Part shown: positions 42,763 to 51,749 of the stretch, piece by piece
Numbering within the stretch: the first letter of the stretch is position 1
How the letters are laid out: each line of letters opens with the position of its first letter
NCBI GenBank assembly: GCA_017408905.1
Contig: JAFQTU010000066.1
Coordinates: forward strand, 32,765 to 96,764
DNA length: 64,000 bases
Direction: 5' to 3'
DNA from: Mailhella sp.
GTDB taxonomy: Bacteria > Desulfobacterota > Desulfovibrionia > Desulfovibrionales > Desulfovibrionaceae
Notes under the pieces: generated by a model
Told to the model about the DNA's origin: nothing
Databases searched by the model: none
What the model saw: the letters and a program-made list of their open reading frames with translations, nothing else
Position numbers and translations under genes: made by a program

Positions 42763-43692
42763 TCACTCCTTGTCGAAGGGGGCAGAGATGACCAGAGAAT
42801 CCTTGAGCGCCTCCACTTCCGCGCCGCCCGTGCGCAGGAGAGCGCCGGGGCCGTACTCCGTTCCCCCGCTTCCGAGCGCACCCGAAAGCACGAAGAAGGA
42901 GCCTTCGTCCACGCCTTCCCGGGCAGGCACGTCGCCCTTCCTCAGGGGAAGCATGGCCCCGCGCCGGAGCACGCGCATCAGGTCGGGCGTTCCGTCCAGT
43001 CCGGGGCAGAGCCCGGCAAGGGTGGAGCGGCGTTCGGCATCGGGCATGGCGCAGAGCGCTTTCTGCGCCAGCTCGGGGCAGGTGCGCAGGGCAAGCTCTA
43101 TCCATTCGCGGTTGGCCTCGGCATCCCGCCCGAGCGAGGCCAGCGGGGAACGCATGCTCCTGAGATAGGGCACATCGTCCACCACCAGCATCATGGGCAG
43201 GCGGTAAGCCCCGCTTCTCAGGGACTTGCCATGCCCGTAAAGCCGGTAGCCAAGGCGTTCATACAGGGCCGCCATGCCCGGGGCGCAGTAATGCGCGGCG
43301 TAGTGATAGCCTTCCGCAGTGAAGGTGCGGGCCAGATGCAGGCAGAGCGAGCCGAAAAGCGCGGAGTTGCGGGCCTCCTTCGCCACGATGACGCGGGAAA
43401 TCAGCACGAGCTGGGGCAGGAGGGGCGCAAGGCGCGGCACTTCGAACATATCCCGCCACTCGCCATAAAGCGAAGGCTCGGCGGCAGGCGTCGCCGTTCC
43501 CACAGCCACGACCGCGCCTTCGGGGGAGCGCGCCGCAAAGTGCCACGAACCGTCGTCGTGCGGGAGCCAGACCCGCCGGGCCGTGTGATCGGTCCCCGGC
43601 AGGCCTTCCCTGTCCACGAAATACTGTTCGTAGCGGAAGCGGTACACCTCTTCCAGAGCAGAAGGGCTCACCTTTTCCCAGATGATGCTCAC
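42763..43692 (-). CDS. GNAT acyltransferase-like protein with a C-terminal beta-barrel domain
   Basis: 309 residues. Residues 1-155 form a GNAT/autoinducer-synthase-like fold (VYRFRYEQYFVDREGLPG, then LISRVIVAKEARNSALFGSL and CAPGMAALYERLGYRLYG). Residues ~195-305 look like a cyclic-nucleotide-binding or cupin-type barrel (LRRGAMLPLRKGDVP, GSFFVLSGALG, GPGALLRTGG). The substrate is unknown; such proteins make N-acyl amino acids or modify proteins. It lies inside the AOR operon, 16 bases after the truncated AOR-like gene, an unexpected company. Confidence 0.65.
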   Translation of the reverse strand: MSIIWEKVSPSALEEVYRFRYEQYFVDREGLPGTDHTARRVWLPHDDGSWHFAARSPEGAVVAVGTATPAAEPSLYGEWRDMFEVPRLAPLLPQLVLISRVIVAKEARNSALFGSLCLHLARTFTAEGYHYAAHYCAPGMAALYERLGYRLYGHGKSLRSGAYRLPMMLVVDDVPYLRSMRSPLASLGRDAEANREWIELALRTCPELAQKALCAMPDAERRSTLAGLCPGLDGTPDLMRVLRRGAMLPLRKGDVPAREGVDEGSFFVLSGALGSGGTEYGPGALLRTGGAEVEALKDSLVISAPFDKE

Positions 43693-43708
43693 AAGGTCTC
43701 CGCAGGCA

Positions 43709-44794
43709 TCAGGCCTGAGCCTGATACTTCTCCAGATGGTCCAGCGCCTCGGGGAAGCGCTTCAGATAGAAGGGGCAGACGCCGAAAAACGCGCCCTTGC
43801 GCACGATGTCGAGCCCCATGTCCATCGCAGGCACGGCAGAAGCCGCCTGCACACAGGCCACAAGGCTGTCCGGCAGGTCGCCCGTGGCCAGAGCGGCAAG
43901 GCCTTCGGGGTCGAGGCCGAAGCGGCAGGCAAGGGCCAGCACCTCGGCTATGCGCCCGTCAGGCGCCCCGGCTTCGCAGAGGGCCGCAAGGCCCATGATG
44001 CCCGTGCTGGCCGCATGGCCGCCCTTCACCGGCATCCAGAAGCCGCAGGGGGCGGTACAGCCGAAGCAGGCCACGGAACGGCCCACGGCGGCAGGCGCTT
44101 TGCCCGCGAAGTCCGGCTTGGCCGCCTTGATGAGGGCGGCAAGGGAAGAGGCCGTAAGGCGCTCCACCTTGGCCGAGGTGCGGGCAGGGTCGTCCAGCGG
44201 TACAGGGGAAAGGAAGGGGCGCGCGCCGTTGAAGCAGATGCCGGCCACCCTGCGGGCGGCAAGGGCAAGGGCCAGCTCGGCAGAGCGCGGGGCAAGGCCG
44301 GGTTCCACGGCAAGCGCGGCGGCGCTGGAGCCGAGGAAGGCCGCAGGGCCTGTGACGATGAACACGGCCTGCGTGTCGGCATACGTTCCGCGCAGGAGCT
44401 TCGCCTCGCGTTCCAGAGCGGCACGCTGGGCCGGGACTTCGGCGGAAGGCTCGGCAGGCACGAGGGCGGCGTCCTTCTCATCGAGAACAAGGCCGCAGGG
44501 AGAAGCGGCATGGCCCTTGATCACCACGGCGTCGAGTCCGCAACGGCGCAGGGCCGGGGCGCTATGCCCCTTGACTATCGCACCCTTTCCTCCGGCGTAC
44601 AGCGCAAGCACGCTGGACGACGGCGCGTAGGAGCCGGAAAGGCGGCCTGCGGCGATGACCACGTCCCCGGGGAAGAGTTCGGCCAGCACGGAGAGGTCTC
44701 CGGCTTCGAAGGCCTTCTGCGGCAGGGGCTGGCGCTGGAGCGTTCCGGCGGCAAGGTCGGCAACGAGCATGGAATTCAGGAAGAAAGCCTTCAT
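43709..44794 (-). CDS. Truncated AOR-like paralogue in the AOR operon
   Basis: 361 residues against about 600 for AOR. The N-terminal half keeps the AOR shape (VADLAAGTLQ, SGSYAPSSSVLALYAGGKG, RRCGLDAVVIKGHA, IVTGPAAFLGSS). A CFGCTAPC motif matches the AOR cluster Cys CPGCQVHC. The region carrying the AOR catalytic Glu and His and the fourth cluster Cys is missing or reduced. It probably binds no active tungstopterin and may be a structural subunit or scaffold. It overlaps the NapH-type gene by four bases. Confidence 0.72.
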   Translation of the reverse strand: MKAFFLNSMLVADLAAGTLQRQPLPQKAFEAGDLSVLAELFPGDVVIAAGRLSGSYAPSSSVLALYAGGKGAIVKGHSAPALRRCGLDAVVIKGHAASPCGLVLDEKDAALVPAEPSAEVPAQRAALEREAKLLRGTYADTQAVFIVTGPAAFLGSSAAALAVEPGLAPRSAELALALAARRVAGICFNGARPFLSPVPLDDPARTSAKVERLTASSLAALIKAAKPDFAGKAPAAVGRSVACFGCTAPCGFWMPVKGGHAASTGIMGLAALCEAGAPDGRIAEVLALACRFGLDPEGLAALATGDLPDSLVACVQAASAVPAMDMGLDIVRKGAFFGVCPFYLKRFPEALDHLEKYQAQA

Positions 44795-46113
44795 GCCTTG
44801 TCCTCCTTCTGGGCGGCGCAGGCCGTGGGGAGCTGGCCGGGCACGGCCTTTCTCTTCTGCCAGCGGAAGCGCACGGTGGCGGCGTTATGCGGGCAGGCGC
44901 TCACACAGCGCAGGCACATGATACATTCGGACATATCGATCCTGGGGCTCACGCCCTGCACGAGCTGTTCCTCGGGAATGATGCCCATCGGGCACACGGA
45001 CGCACAGCGCATGCAGGAGAACTTCTTACAGCGCGGCGCGCCTATCTCGATGCGCACAAGCCCCACCTTGGCGGCCAGTGCAAGCGTAGCGCCCACGGGG
45101 CAGAAGTAGCGGCACCAGGAACGGCGTTCGCCAAGGTCGAGGGCGGCCACCGCCGGGATGAGGGCGGCTTCGGCCCCGGCCATGACGGAGTTCAGGCCGT
45201 AGGAGCGGCACACCGTACCGATGGGGCAGACGGTGCAGAAGGCCTGCGTGCTCACCGCACCGGCGGCGGCAAGGCTGCCCGCGCCCACGCCGTACTTGTT
45301 CAGGCGATGGCGCAGGAAGGACGGCAGGCGGAAGAGCCTGTGCGGGATGACCTTGTCCACAAGGTCGAGCACGAAGCCGAAGGGGCATACCCAGCCGCAG
45401 AACACGCGCCCGAACACCACGGTAAGGCCCATGAGCACAAGGGCCGCGGCCACGGTGGTGAGCAGGATGAACTTGCCGGAGAACACGTTCTGGAGCACGC
45501 CGAAGGGGCAGGCGATGTCCAGCGTGGCGATATTGATGGCGCACACTGTACCCGTGAACACCACGATGAGCAGGAAGAAGCTGATGAGCTGGCACAGCCA
45601 GCGCAGGGGGGCTATCCACAGGGAACGGCGGCCCTTGGTGTAGGAGAGCGCGCCGTTGGGGCAGGCTTCCACGCAGGCGGGCTGGCCGCCGCACAGGTCG
45701 CACTTCACCACTTCGCCTTCGGCGGAGCGCAGAGGCGCGGCTTCGGGGCAGGCGTTCATGCACAGGCCGCAGTTCACGCAAAGGCCCTTGTCCATGCGCA
45801 CCACGCCATCCTTGCCCTTGGAAAGCGCGCCGTTGGGGCAGGCCTTCATGCACTGGGGGTCAAGGCAGTGCTGGCAGAGCACGGCAAAGCTGGAACCGGC
45901 CTCGGCGTCGCGCAGGACATGGACGCGGGGAGCGCGGGGCTTGCCCTGCTCCGCTCCGCCCGAGGCACAGACCGCTTCGCAAAGGCCGCAGCCCGTACAG
46001 CGCTTCGGGTCGAACACCACGCCCGGAGCGGACTTCGCGGCCCTTGCGCTCGCCTTGGCGGGCGGGAAGAGGTCGCTCATCCTTTCCAGCTTGAGATTCA
46101 TGTTTTTCGACAT
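44791..46113 (-). CDS. NapH-type membrane polyferredoxin with N-terminal ferredoxin domain
   Basis: 440 residues from ATG 46113. An N-terminal ferredoxin part has four cluster motifs (CTGCGLCEAVC, CQHCLDPQCMKAC, CVNCGLCMNAC, CDLCGGQPACVEAC). Next come about four to five membrane helices with the NapH-family motifs VFCGWVCPFGF and RYFCPVGA. The C-terminus carries two more cluster motifs (CMRCASVCPMG, CIMCLRCVSACPH). NapH-like proteins pass electrons between quinone and soluble partners. It is the only integral membrane protein of the operon and the likely link to the menaquinone pool. Confidence 0.88.
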   Translation of the reverse strand: MSKNMNLKLERMSDLFPPAKASARAAKSAPGVVFDPKRCTGCGLCEAVCASGGAEQGKPRAPRVHVLRDAEAGSSFAVLCQHCLDPQCMKACPNGALSKGKDGVVRMDKGLCVNCGLCMNACPEAAPLRSAEGEVVKCDLCGGQPACVEACPNGALSYTKGRRSLWIAPLRWLCQLISFFLLIVVFTGTVCAINIATLDIACPFGVLQNVFSGKFILLTTVAAALVLMGLTVVFGRVFCGWVCPFGFVLDLVDKVIPHRLFRLPSFLRHRLNKYGVGAGSLAAAGAVSTQAFCTVCPIGTVCRSYGLNSVMAGAEAALIPAVAALDLGERRSWCRYFCPVGATLALAAKVGLVRIEIGAPRCKKFSCMRCASVCPMGIIPEEQLVQGVSPRIDMSECIMCLRCVSACPHNAATVRFRWQKRKAVPGQLPTACAAQKEDKA

Positions 46114-46161
46114 GGCTTTTCTCTCTATAGGTTTCCGCAAAAGCGGAAGAAAACGGAAGAA

Positions 46162-46596
46162 CTAGCTGTTGTTGCGAACATAGGCACGGCGGCGGCAGGC
46201 CGGGCAGAGCGAGGCGTACGAAAGATCGCCCTCGAATCCGGCGTTCACCGCGCCTTCCAAGTAGCGGCCCGCATCGGCGGGAAGCATGGGAGCGCCGCAG
46301 CACGAACACACGGAAAGCTGGGAGCGGGCCTGAACACGGCGCAGGTCGGCAATGAGCCCGGCCACGTCCACGCCTGCGGGGCAGGTCTGGGAGCAGGAAC
46401 GGCATTGCAGGCAGGATGCCACGCCGGGCATATCCTCCATGCCGCGCAGGGCCTGCTGTACCACGCCGCGCGGCGACTTCACGCGGGAGAATCCCGGCGA
46501 GGTCTCGGCCATCGGGCAGAGCGCCACGCACTTGCCGCATTCCACGCACTGGAACGCGTTATGGGCCTTCAGGATATCAAGATAGGGTCTGCTCAT
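46162..46596 (-). CDS. HdrC-like ferredoxin
   Basis: 144 residues from ATG 46596, overlapping the stop of the MvhD-type gene (ATGA). Two [4Fe-4S] motifs, CVECGKCVALCPMA and CLQCRSCSQTCPAG, have the HdrC layout. A C-terminal CSCCGAPM and LCPACRRR may hold another metal site not usual for HdrC. It would link the HdrA-like flavoproteins with the membrane subunit. Confidence 0.82.
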   Translation of the reverse strand: MSRPYLDILKAHNAFQCVECGKCVALCPMAETSPGFSRVKSPRGVVQQALRGMEDMPGVASCLQCRSCSQTCPAGVDVAGLIADLRRVQARSQLSVCSCCGAPMLPADAGRYLEGAVNAGFEGDLSYASLCPACRRRAYVRNNS

Positions 46597-47906
46597 GCCT
46601 TCTTCCCTCCAGTGCTCTTCCATTCAGGGGCGGCAATGCCGAGGGCGTCGCCAAGGCGGCGCTGGGCGCGCATGGGAGAAGCCTTGCCTTCGCCGGAAGC
46701 GTAGCCGCGCGCCTTGAGCGAACGGGCCACGGCGCGGTGCAGTTCCAGAAGGGGCAGGCCCTGCGGGCACACGTCCTGGCAGGCTCCGCACTGTACGCAG
46801 ACATCGGCTACGTGCATGGCGCGGGCAAGGTGATAGCCCAGCGGAGACGGCGGCATCATACCGGCGGGGAGCACGGCGCACTCGTCGAGGGCGCAGGTGG
46901 GGCAGACGCAGACCGGGCAGGCCGTGCGGCACCAGTGGCACTGCACACAGCGGGAGAATTCCTTCTGCCAGCGGGCGGCATTGGCCGCAAGGTCGGTAGG
47001 CAGGGCGGGGGCGGCTTCGGAAGGAGCGTCCCCGGGCCATTCCGGGCGCTCGCATCCGCAGGCGGCGACCTGTTCGGGCGAACAGGCTTCGGGGATGAAG
47101 CAGAGCTCTTCGGCCGGGAACTGGTTCAGGGCGGCCTGTTCCTTCAGGGCGCGGGCGTCGCAGGCGCGGCAGAGCACGGCCAGAGGCGCTTCGCAAGCCA
47201 GAGCCGAGGCGCGCAGGGCAAGGTCGTCCGTTCCCTGCACGGCTCCGGTGCGACGGTCGCGCAGGATACGGCCAGCCAGCTTGCCCAGAGGGTATTTCAC
47301 GCCGCAGACAAGGGCTTCAAGCTCGGCTTCAGTACGGAACAGGGCCGGGACAGGGCCGCGGGAGCTGGCGGAAAGCGCCAGAACGGCCTTGCCGGAACGG
47401 ATGGCTTCGGCGGCCTTTCCGCGCAGTTCCGCAGGAGCGGCCACACCTTCGTCCAGCACAGGGACCGGGCGTTCGGGGCGCTTCTCCGAGGCAGGAGCCA
47501 CGGGGAGCATGGCCGGGAGCGTGTCCAGTTCGGCGGCGAAATCGTTCATGGTGCGGGCGTACTGTTCGGCCTCATGCGCCGTGCCCCACGAGATGAGCAA
47601 GCGGCGGCGGTCGATGCCCACGGCTTCCAGCAGGTCGGCCAGCGTTTCAAGGCGCACATGCTCATCGCGGTTGGCGTCGTTATGGCGGCAGCCGCCAAGG
47701 TGACAACCCAGCACGGCCACGCCGGAAGCGCCGTTCACGAAAGCCTGTATCACAGCGTCGGCAGACACGCTCCCCGCGCAGGAGACCGGCATGAGCCGTA
47801 TCCCCGCAGGCAGGGGCAGGCGGTCGCGCCCGGCGCGCTCCGCACCCAGCAGGGAGCAGAAGCGGCAGGCGAAGACGCAGATCTTCTTATCGGTGGAAGA
47901 TGCCAT
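46593..47906 (-). CDS. MvhD-type protein with C-terminal ferredoxin domain
   Basis: 437 residues. The N-terminal ~140 residues match MvhD/FlpD, the [2Fe-2S] subunit that docks on HdrA (VFACRFCSLLGAERAGR, MPVSCAGSVSADAVIQAF, VLGCHLGGCRHNDAN). A middle region of unclear function holds CRACDARAL. The C-terminus has two [4Fe-4S] motifs, CVQCHWCRTACPVC and CVQCGACQDVCPQG. Fusion of an MvhD domain with ferredoxin is typical of Hdr-type relays in sulfate reducers. It overlaps the HdrA-like gene by one base. Confidence 0.82.
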   Translation of the reverse strand: MASSTDKKICVFACRFCSLLGAERAGRDRLPLPAGIRLMPVSCAGSVSADAVIQAFVNGASGVAVLGCHLGGCRHNDANRDEHVRLETLADLLEAVGIDRRRLLISWGTAHEAEQYARTMNDFAAELDTLPAMLPVAPASEKRPERPVPVLDEGVAAPAELRGKAAEAIRSGKAVLALSASSRGPVPALFRTEAELEALVCGVKYPLGKLAGRILRDRRTGAVQGTDDLALRASALACEAPLAVLCRACDARALKEQAALNQFPAEELCFIPEACSPEQVAACGCERPEWPGDAPSEAAPALPTDLAANAARWQKEFSRCVQCHWCRTACPVCVCPTCALDECAVLPAGMMPPSPLGYHLARAMHVADVCVQCGACQDVCPQGLPLLELHRAVARSLKARGYASGEGKASPMRAQRRLGDALGIAAPEWKSTGGKKA

Positions 47907-49588
47907 CAGGACAGCCTCCTTTTCGTCGGGGCGACCACGCCGAGCGCGGCCAGGATTTCACGGGTGGAAGGCACGCCCGGAAGCACGGCCGCCTTGCAGG
48001 GGCAGACTGCGGCACACGCGCCGCAGCGGCGGCAGAGTTCGGCTTCCACAGCGCTCTTTCCGTCTTCGCCAAGGCGGCAGGCGCCATGCGGGCAGGCCTG
48101 CACACAGCGGCCGCAGCCGGAACACAGCGCCGTGCGGATGGAGGCGGCGGGGCCTTCTTCGGGCATTTCGTCCATGGGCATACGGTTCTCGCGCAGGAAG
48201 CGCGCGGCCATGACGGCGGCGGCCCTGCCCTGCTCCACAGCCTGATCCACAAAGGCAGGCCAGCGGACGGAACCGCAGAGGAACACGCCCTCGGCATCGC
48301 TTTCCAGCGGATGAGCAGGTTCGTGGCCGCGGATGAAGCGCATGGCGTCCATGCGGAGGCCAAGGCCTTCGGCCAGTTCCACGGAAGCGGGTGCAGGGGC
48401 CACGGGCGTGGAGCAGACCAGCATATCGGCCTTCAGCACTTCTTCGGGCGCTCCGGCAGACGCGGGCAGGCGCACGGCCCGCACGTTCCCTTCGCCTTCC
48501 ACGGCAAGGGCGTTCATGTCGTCCACGTGCAGGAAGCGCACGCCGCTCTGCATGGCCTTGCGGTACAGGGCTTCAAGGGCCACGCCGGGCATGACCATCT
48601 GGCGGTTCAGCACCGTGACCGTGGCTTCGGGCTTCAGCGCCACAAGGCGCAGGGCGTTTTTCACGGCCGTGGGGCAGCAGAGGGCACTGCAGTAGTTATG
48701 CTCTTCGTCGCGGGCGTTCACACACTGCACGAAAACAGCGTCGGCAGGCAGGAGATCGGCGCTCTTGCGGCCCTGCTCCACAGCGGTGAGCAGAGCGTCC
48801 AGCTCCATCTGGCTGACCACGCCCTTGAGCTCGCCGGAGCGCATCTTGCCGCCGGGGAGCACGGGGCGGCCGCCCAGAGCAAGGATGACAGCGCCAAAGG
48901 AAGCGCGCTTCGACTCAGCTCCGGAACGCAGTTCCACGCTCCAGCCGCCTTTCTCGCGCACGATGCCGCGCACTTCCGTCCCGAGCAGGACATCGGCCCC
49001 GTCCAGAGGAAGGGCGGCCTTGACGGAAGAGGCGCTCTCCATGCGGGGGAAGAGCGTTCCAAGCTGGTTCAGCATACCGCCGAGGGAGGTGCGGCGCTCG
49101 GCAAGGGTAACAGGGACGCCGAGGGCGGCCAGCGCGGACGCGGCGGCCATACCGGCAGGCCCGGCACCGGCCACGAGCACGCCCTTGCCGGACGCGGGGC
49201 AGGCTTCAGCGGGAGCGGCGCTTTCGAGGCGGGCAAAGCCCATGCGCACGAGGTCGGCGGCCTGAGCGGCCACGCCGGCGGAATCCTTGCTTCCGGGCCA
49301 GACGCAGGCTTCGCGGATGTCGGCCAGTTCGGCGCGCACGCCGGGGGCGGCACTGCGCAGGCAGGCAAGGGCCTGAGCGCCGCGCGAACCCTTGGAGCAG
49401 GCGGCGGCCACAACGGTATCGGCAGGCCCGAAGGCCATGCCTTCCAGCGCCTTACGGCAGGCCGCATTGTCGCAGAGGCGATCCACGGCCTTAAGGGCCA
49501 CCGCAGGGCCAAGGGCGGAACGCAGGGCTTCTTCCTTCAGCGAAGAAGCGAGCGTGCCCATGCAGGTACAGTAAAGGCAGTATTTCAT
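47906..49588 (-). CDS. HdrA-like FAD iron-sulfur protein (second copy)
   Basis: 560 residues. An unusual N-terminal ~125 residues with CLYCTCMG and further Cys precede the FAD Rossmann motif VAGAGPAGMAAASALAALG (about residue 138). The HdrA-type FVQCVNARDEEHNYCSALCC motif follows. The C-terminus has two [4Fe-4S] motifs, CSGCGRCVQACPHG and CRRCGACAAVCPCK. HdrA flavins can bifurcate electrons between high- and low-potential partners. It overlaps the first HdrA-like gene by four bases. The pair may act as a heterodimer. Confidence 0.85.
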   Translation of the reverse strand: MKYCLYCTCMGTLASSLKEEALRSALGPAVALKAVDRLCDNAACRKALEGMAFGPADTVVAAACSKGSRGAQALACLRSAAPGVRAELADIREACVWPGSKDSAGVAAQAADLVRMGFARLESAAPAEACPASGKGVLVAGAGPAGMAAASALAALGVPVTLAERRTSLGGMLNQLGTLFPRMESASSVKAALPLDGADVLLGTEVRGIVREKGGWSVELRSGAESKRASFGAVILALGGRPVLPGGKMRSGELKGVVSQMELDALLTAVEQGRKSADLLPADAVFVQCVNARDEEHNYCSALCCPTAVKNALRLVALKPEATVTVLNRQMVMPGVALEALYRKAMQSGVRFLHVDDMNALAVEGEGNVRAVRLPASAGAPEEVLKADMLVCSTPVAPAPASVELAEGLGLRMDAMRFIRGHEPAHPLESDAEGVFLCGSVRWPAFVDQAVEQGRAAAVMAARFLRENRMPMDEMPEEGPAASIRTALCSGCGRCVQACPHGACRLGEDGKSAVEAELCRRCGACAAVCPCKAAVLPGVPSTREILAALGVVAPTKRRLS

Positions 49589-50841
49589 GCGTCACCTCCC
49601 ACGCTTTCGGCAGAACGGCGGCGCATGGCCGCTGCGGCCGCGGTGGCCACGCCCTGGATGACGGCTCCGGCCACGTCCACAGGTTCGGCGCAGAAGCCGC
49701 AGGCCAGCGTGACCGGGGCCAGAGGACCGGCGGAAGCGGCGGGCGTATGGCCGGGAAGCGGGCACTGAGCAAGGCCGCCGTTCACGACCACCATATCGAA
49801 GTGTTCGCCAAGGGCGGAACCGGTAGCGGCGTCCTCGTAGCGCAGGCCTATGCCGAGCTTACCGGCTTCCTTCACAAGGCCGGGGCGAGAACGCACAAGG
49901 CGTATGCCTTCGACCTCGCCTGCGCGCACGTAGGCTTCCTGACCGGCACCGGGGGCGCGCAGGTCGTTGTAGAAAAGGGTGATGTCGAGGTCGGGCTGGC
50001 GGCGCTTGAGCCAGCGGGCCTGCTTCATGGCGTGCATACAGCAGACCGCCGCGCAGTAGGGCAGGTGGCGCACGTCTCGAGCACCGGCGCACTGCACGAA
50101 GGCCACGCGGCGCACGGGGCGGCCGTCAGAACGGGTGGTGAGCCTGTCCTGCCCGCGGCTTTCGCCGTGCCACGCTTCGAATTCCATGGCGGTGCAGATA
50201 TCGGGATGGGAACCGGAACCGAATTCGGGGGCGTGTTCAGGTTCGCCGGGCCGGGGTTCGGCAAAGCCGGTGGCGTAGATGACATCGGCCACAGGCACGG
50301 AGACCGTGACGGGCTTCACGCCAAGGTCGATGGCCTGCACCGGGCAGGCCTTGGCGCAGGCTCCGCACTTGTCGCAGAGGGCCTCGTCGATGCGCATGGC
50401 AGGCGGCAGGGCCGGGTCCCACGTCATGATGGGGTCGCGGCGCAGGACGGCCTTCCTGGGGCAGGCTTCGGCACAGGAACCGCAGAAGAGGCAGGAGGCC
50501 GGGTCAATGGCGGGGCGGCGCAGGGTGACTTCCGCCAGCGCCTGTTCCCCGTCGGTGGAAAGGCCGGTGAGCTCGGCGTGGAGCACGACCTTGATGAGCG
50601 GGGATTCATAGCAGGCCTTGGCCGTGGACCATGCGGGGCAGAAGGCGCAATGGTCGGTGGGATAGACCTTGTCCAGCCGCATGACCTGACCGCCGAGGTG
50701 GGCGTTCTTCTCCACAAGGAGCACGGGAACACCGAGGGCGGCAAGGCTGAGGGCGGCCTGCATGCCGGAAACGCCGCCGCCCACGATGAGGACGGAGCGG
50801 GGATCGACCTGAGAAGCAGAGAGATTCAGAGCACTGAGCAT
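49585..50841 (-). CDS. HdrA-like FAD iron-sulfur protein (first copy)
   Basis: 418 residues. The FAD motif VLIVGGGVSGMQAALSLAALG is close to the N-terminus. Then come CAFCPAW, two [4Fe-4S] motifs (CLFCGSCAEACPRK, CDKCGACAKACPVQ) and the HdrA signature FVQCAGARDVRHLPYCAAVCC. It is shorter than methanogen HdrA (about 650) and lacks the C-terminal ferredoxin, which the second copy supplies. It lies ten bases after the polyferredoxin gene in the direction of transcription. Confidence 0.88.
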   Translation of the reverse strand: MLSALNLSASQVDPRSVLIVGGGVSGMQAALSLAALGVPVLLVEKNAHLGGQVMRLDKVYPTDHCAFCPAWSTAKACYESPLIKVVLHAELTGLSTDGEQALAEVTLRRPAIDPASCLFCGSCAEACPRKAVLRRDPIMTWDPALPPAMRIDEALCDKCGACAKACPVQAIDLGVKPVTVSVPVADVIYATGFAEPRPGEPEHAPEFGSGSHPDICTAMEFEAWHGESRGQDRLTTRSDGRPVRRVAFVQCAGARDVRHLPYCAAVCCMHAMKQARWLKRRQPDLDITLFYNDLRAPGAGQEAYVRAGEVEGIRLVRSRPGLVKEAGKLGIGLRYEDAATGSALGEHFDMVVVNGGLAQCPLPGHTPAASAGPLAPVTLACGFCAEPVDVAGAVIQGVATAAAAAMRRRSAESVGGDA

Positions 50842-50851
50842 GATGTCACCC

Positions 50852-51544
50852 CTACTTGTTCAGGCCGTAAGCCTGACTCAGCTTTTCCATGCGCTTGCTG
50901 AACCATTCGCCGAAGGTCTTCTGCGGGATGACCTCGGTACGGCTTTCCAGCTTTTCGATCACCCTTTCCTTGGGCGCTTCGAAGCGCTTGATCTTGGTGG
51001 TATCCACAGTGAGCGCTCCGCGTTCGGTCTCCGGGCAGCGGCGCAGGCAGGCCCCGCAGCCGGTGCACTTCTTGGCATCGACCACAGGCCAGCGGCGCTT
51101 CTCCAGCTTGATGGCCTTGAATTCGCGGCAGGCGTCCACGCAGACCTTGCAGCGGCGCTTATTAAGGTAGGTGAGGCAGGCGTCCTTATGGATGACCACC
51201 ACGCCCATGCGCAGTTCCTTTTCCGCCACTTTGGCCAGAGCGCCGCTGGGGCAGACGCGCATACAGTCCATGCACTGAATGCACTTGTAGATATCGAGGA
51301 TAGGCGTGCCGACGTTGGCTATGCCGTCGGTGATATGGGCCACCTGAAGGGCCGCAGGTTCACAGGCGTCCACACAGCGCATACAGCGCTGGCAGCGCGC
51401 CAGAAAGTCCGGTTCAGTGATAGCGCCGGGCGGGCGGAGCAGATCGTCCTTGCCGGAAGCGAGCCCGGCCATGCCGGAAAGCCCGCCGCCGACCACGACA
51501 GTGCCGGCCACGACTTGTAAGAATTTTCTGCGATCGCAGTCCAT
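50852..51544 (-). CDS. Tat-signal polyferredoxin, NapG/MauM-like
   Basis: 230 residues. The N-terminus MDCDRRKFLQVVAGTVVVGG is a Tat-type signal. Four [4Fe-4S] motifs follow (CQRCMRCVDAC, CIQCMDCMRVC, one with CKVCVDAC, CTGCGACLRRC) in NapG-like order. NapG hands electrons from NapH to periplasmic enzymes, and a NapH-type protein is encoded four genes on. It thus probably sits on the periplasmic face. A hairpin lies between it and the AOR gene upstream. Confidence 0.87.
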   Translation of the reverse strand: MDCDRRKFLQVVAGTVVVGGGLSGMAGLASGKDDLLRPPGAITEPDFLARCQRCMRCVDACEPAALQVAHITDGIANVGTPILDIYKCIQCMDCMRVCPSGALAKVAEKELRMGVVVIHKDACLTYLNKRRCKVCVDACREFKAIKLEKRRWPVVDAKKCTGCGACLRRCPETERGALTVDTTKIKRFEAPKERVIEKLESRTEVIPQKTFGEWFSKRMEKLSQAYGLNK

Positions 51545-51674
51545 GCCTGACCTCCGAGGCTTGAGTCAAAAGCAAGTTAGAAGTTCGCTTTTCCGAGTAA
51601 AGCCGGGGATATCATAGCCCTATGCTCCCTACTCTTCAATCCTTTGCAGAAGGAAAAATTTCACGAGAGCGGGC

Positions 51675-51711
51675 AAAAAGATGTCCGCCAGCCCAGAGCG
51701 GACCGGCGGAC
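51675..51711 (-). terminator. Attenuating terminator inside the AOR operon
   Basis: On the minus strand GTCCGCC and GGCGGAC pair around a 15-base loop, followed by ATCTTTTT. It lies about 40 bases after the AOR stop codon. Partial read-through would give more AOR and ferredoxin than Hdr proteins. Confidence 0.65.
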
Positions 51712-51749
51712 GTGAGGTTCAACGCGAGAGGCAGGCCCCTCGGTTCAGA

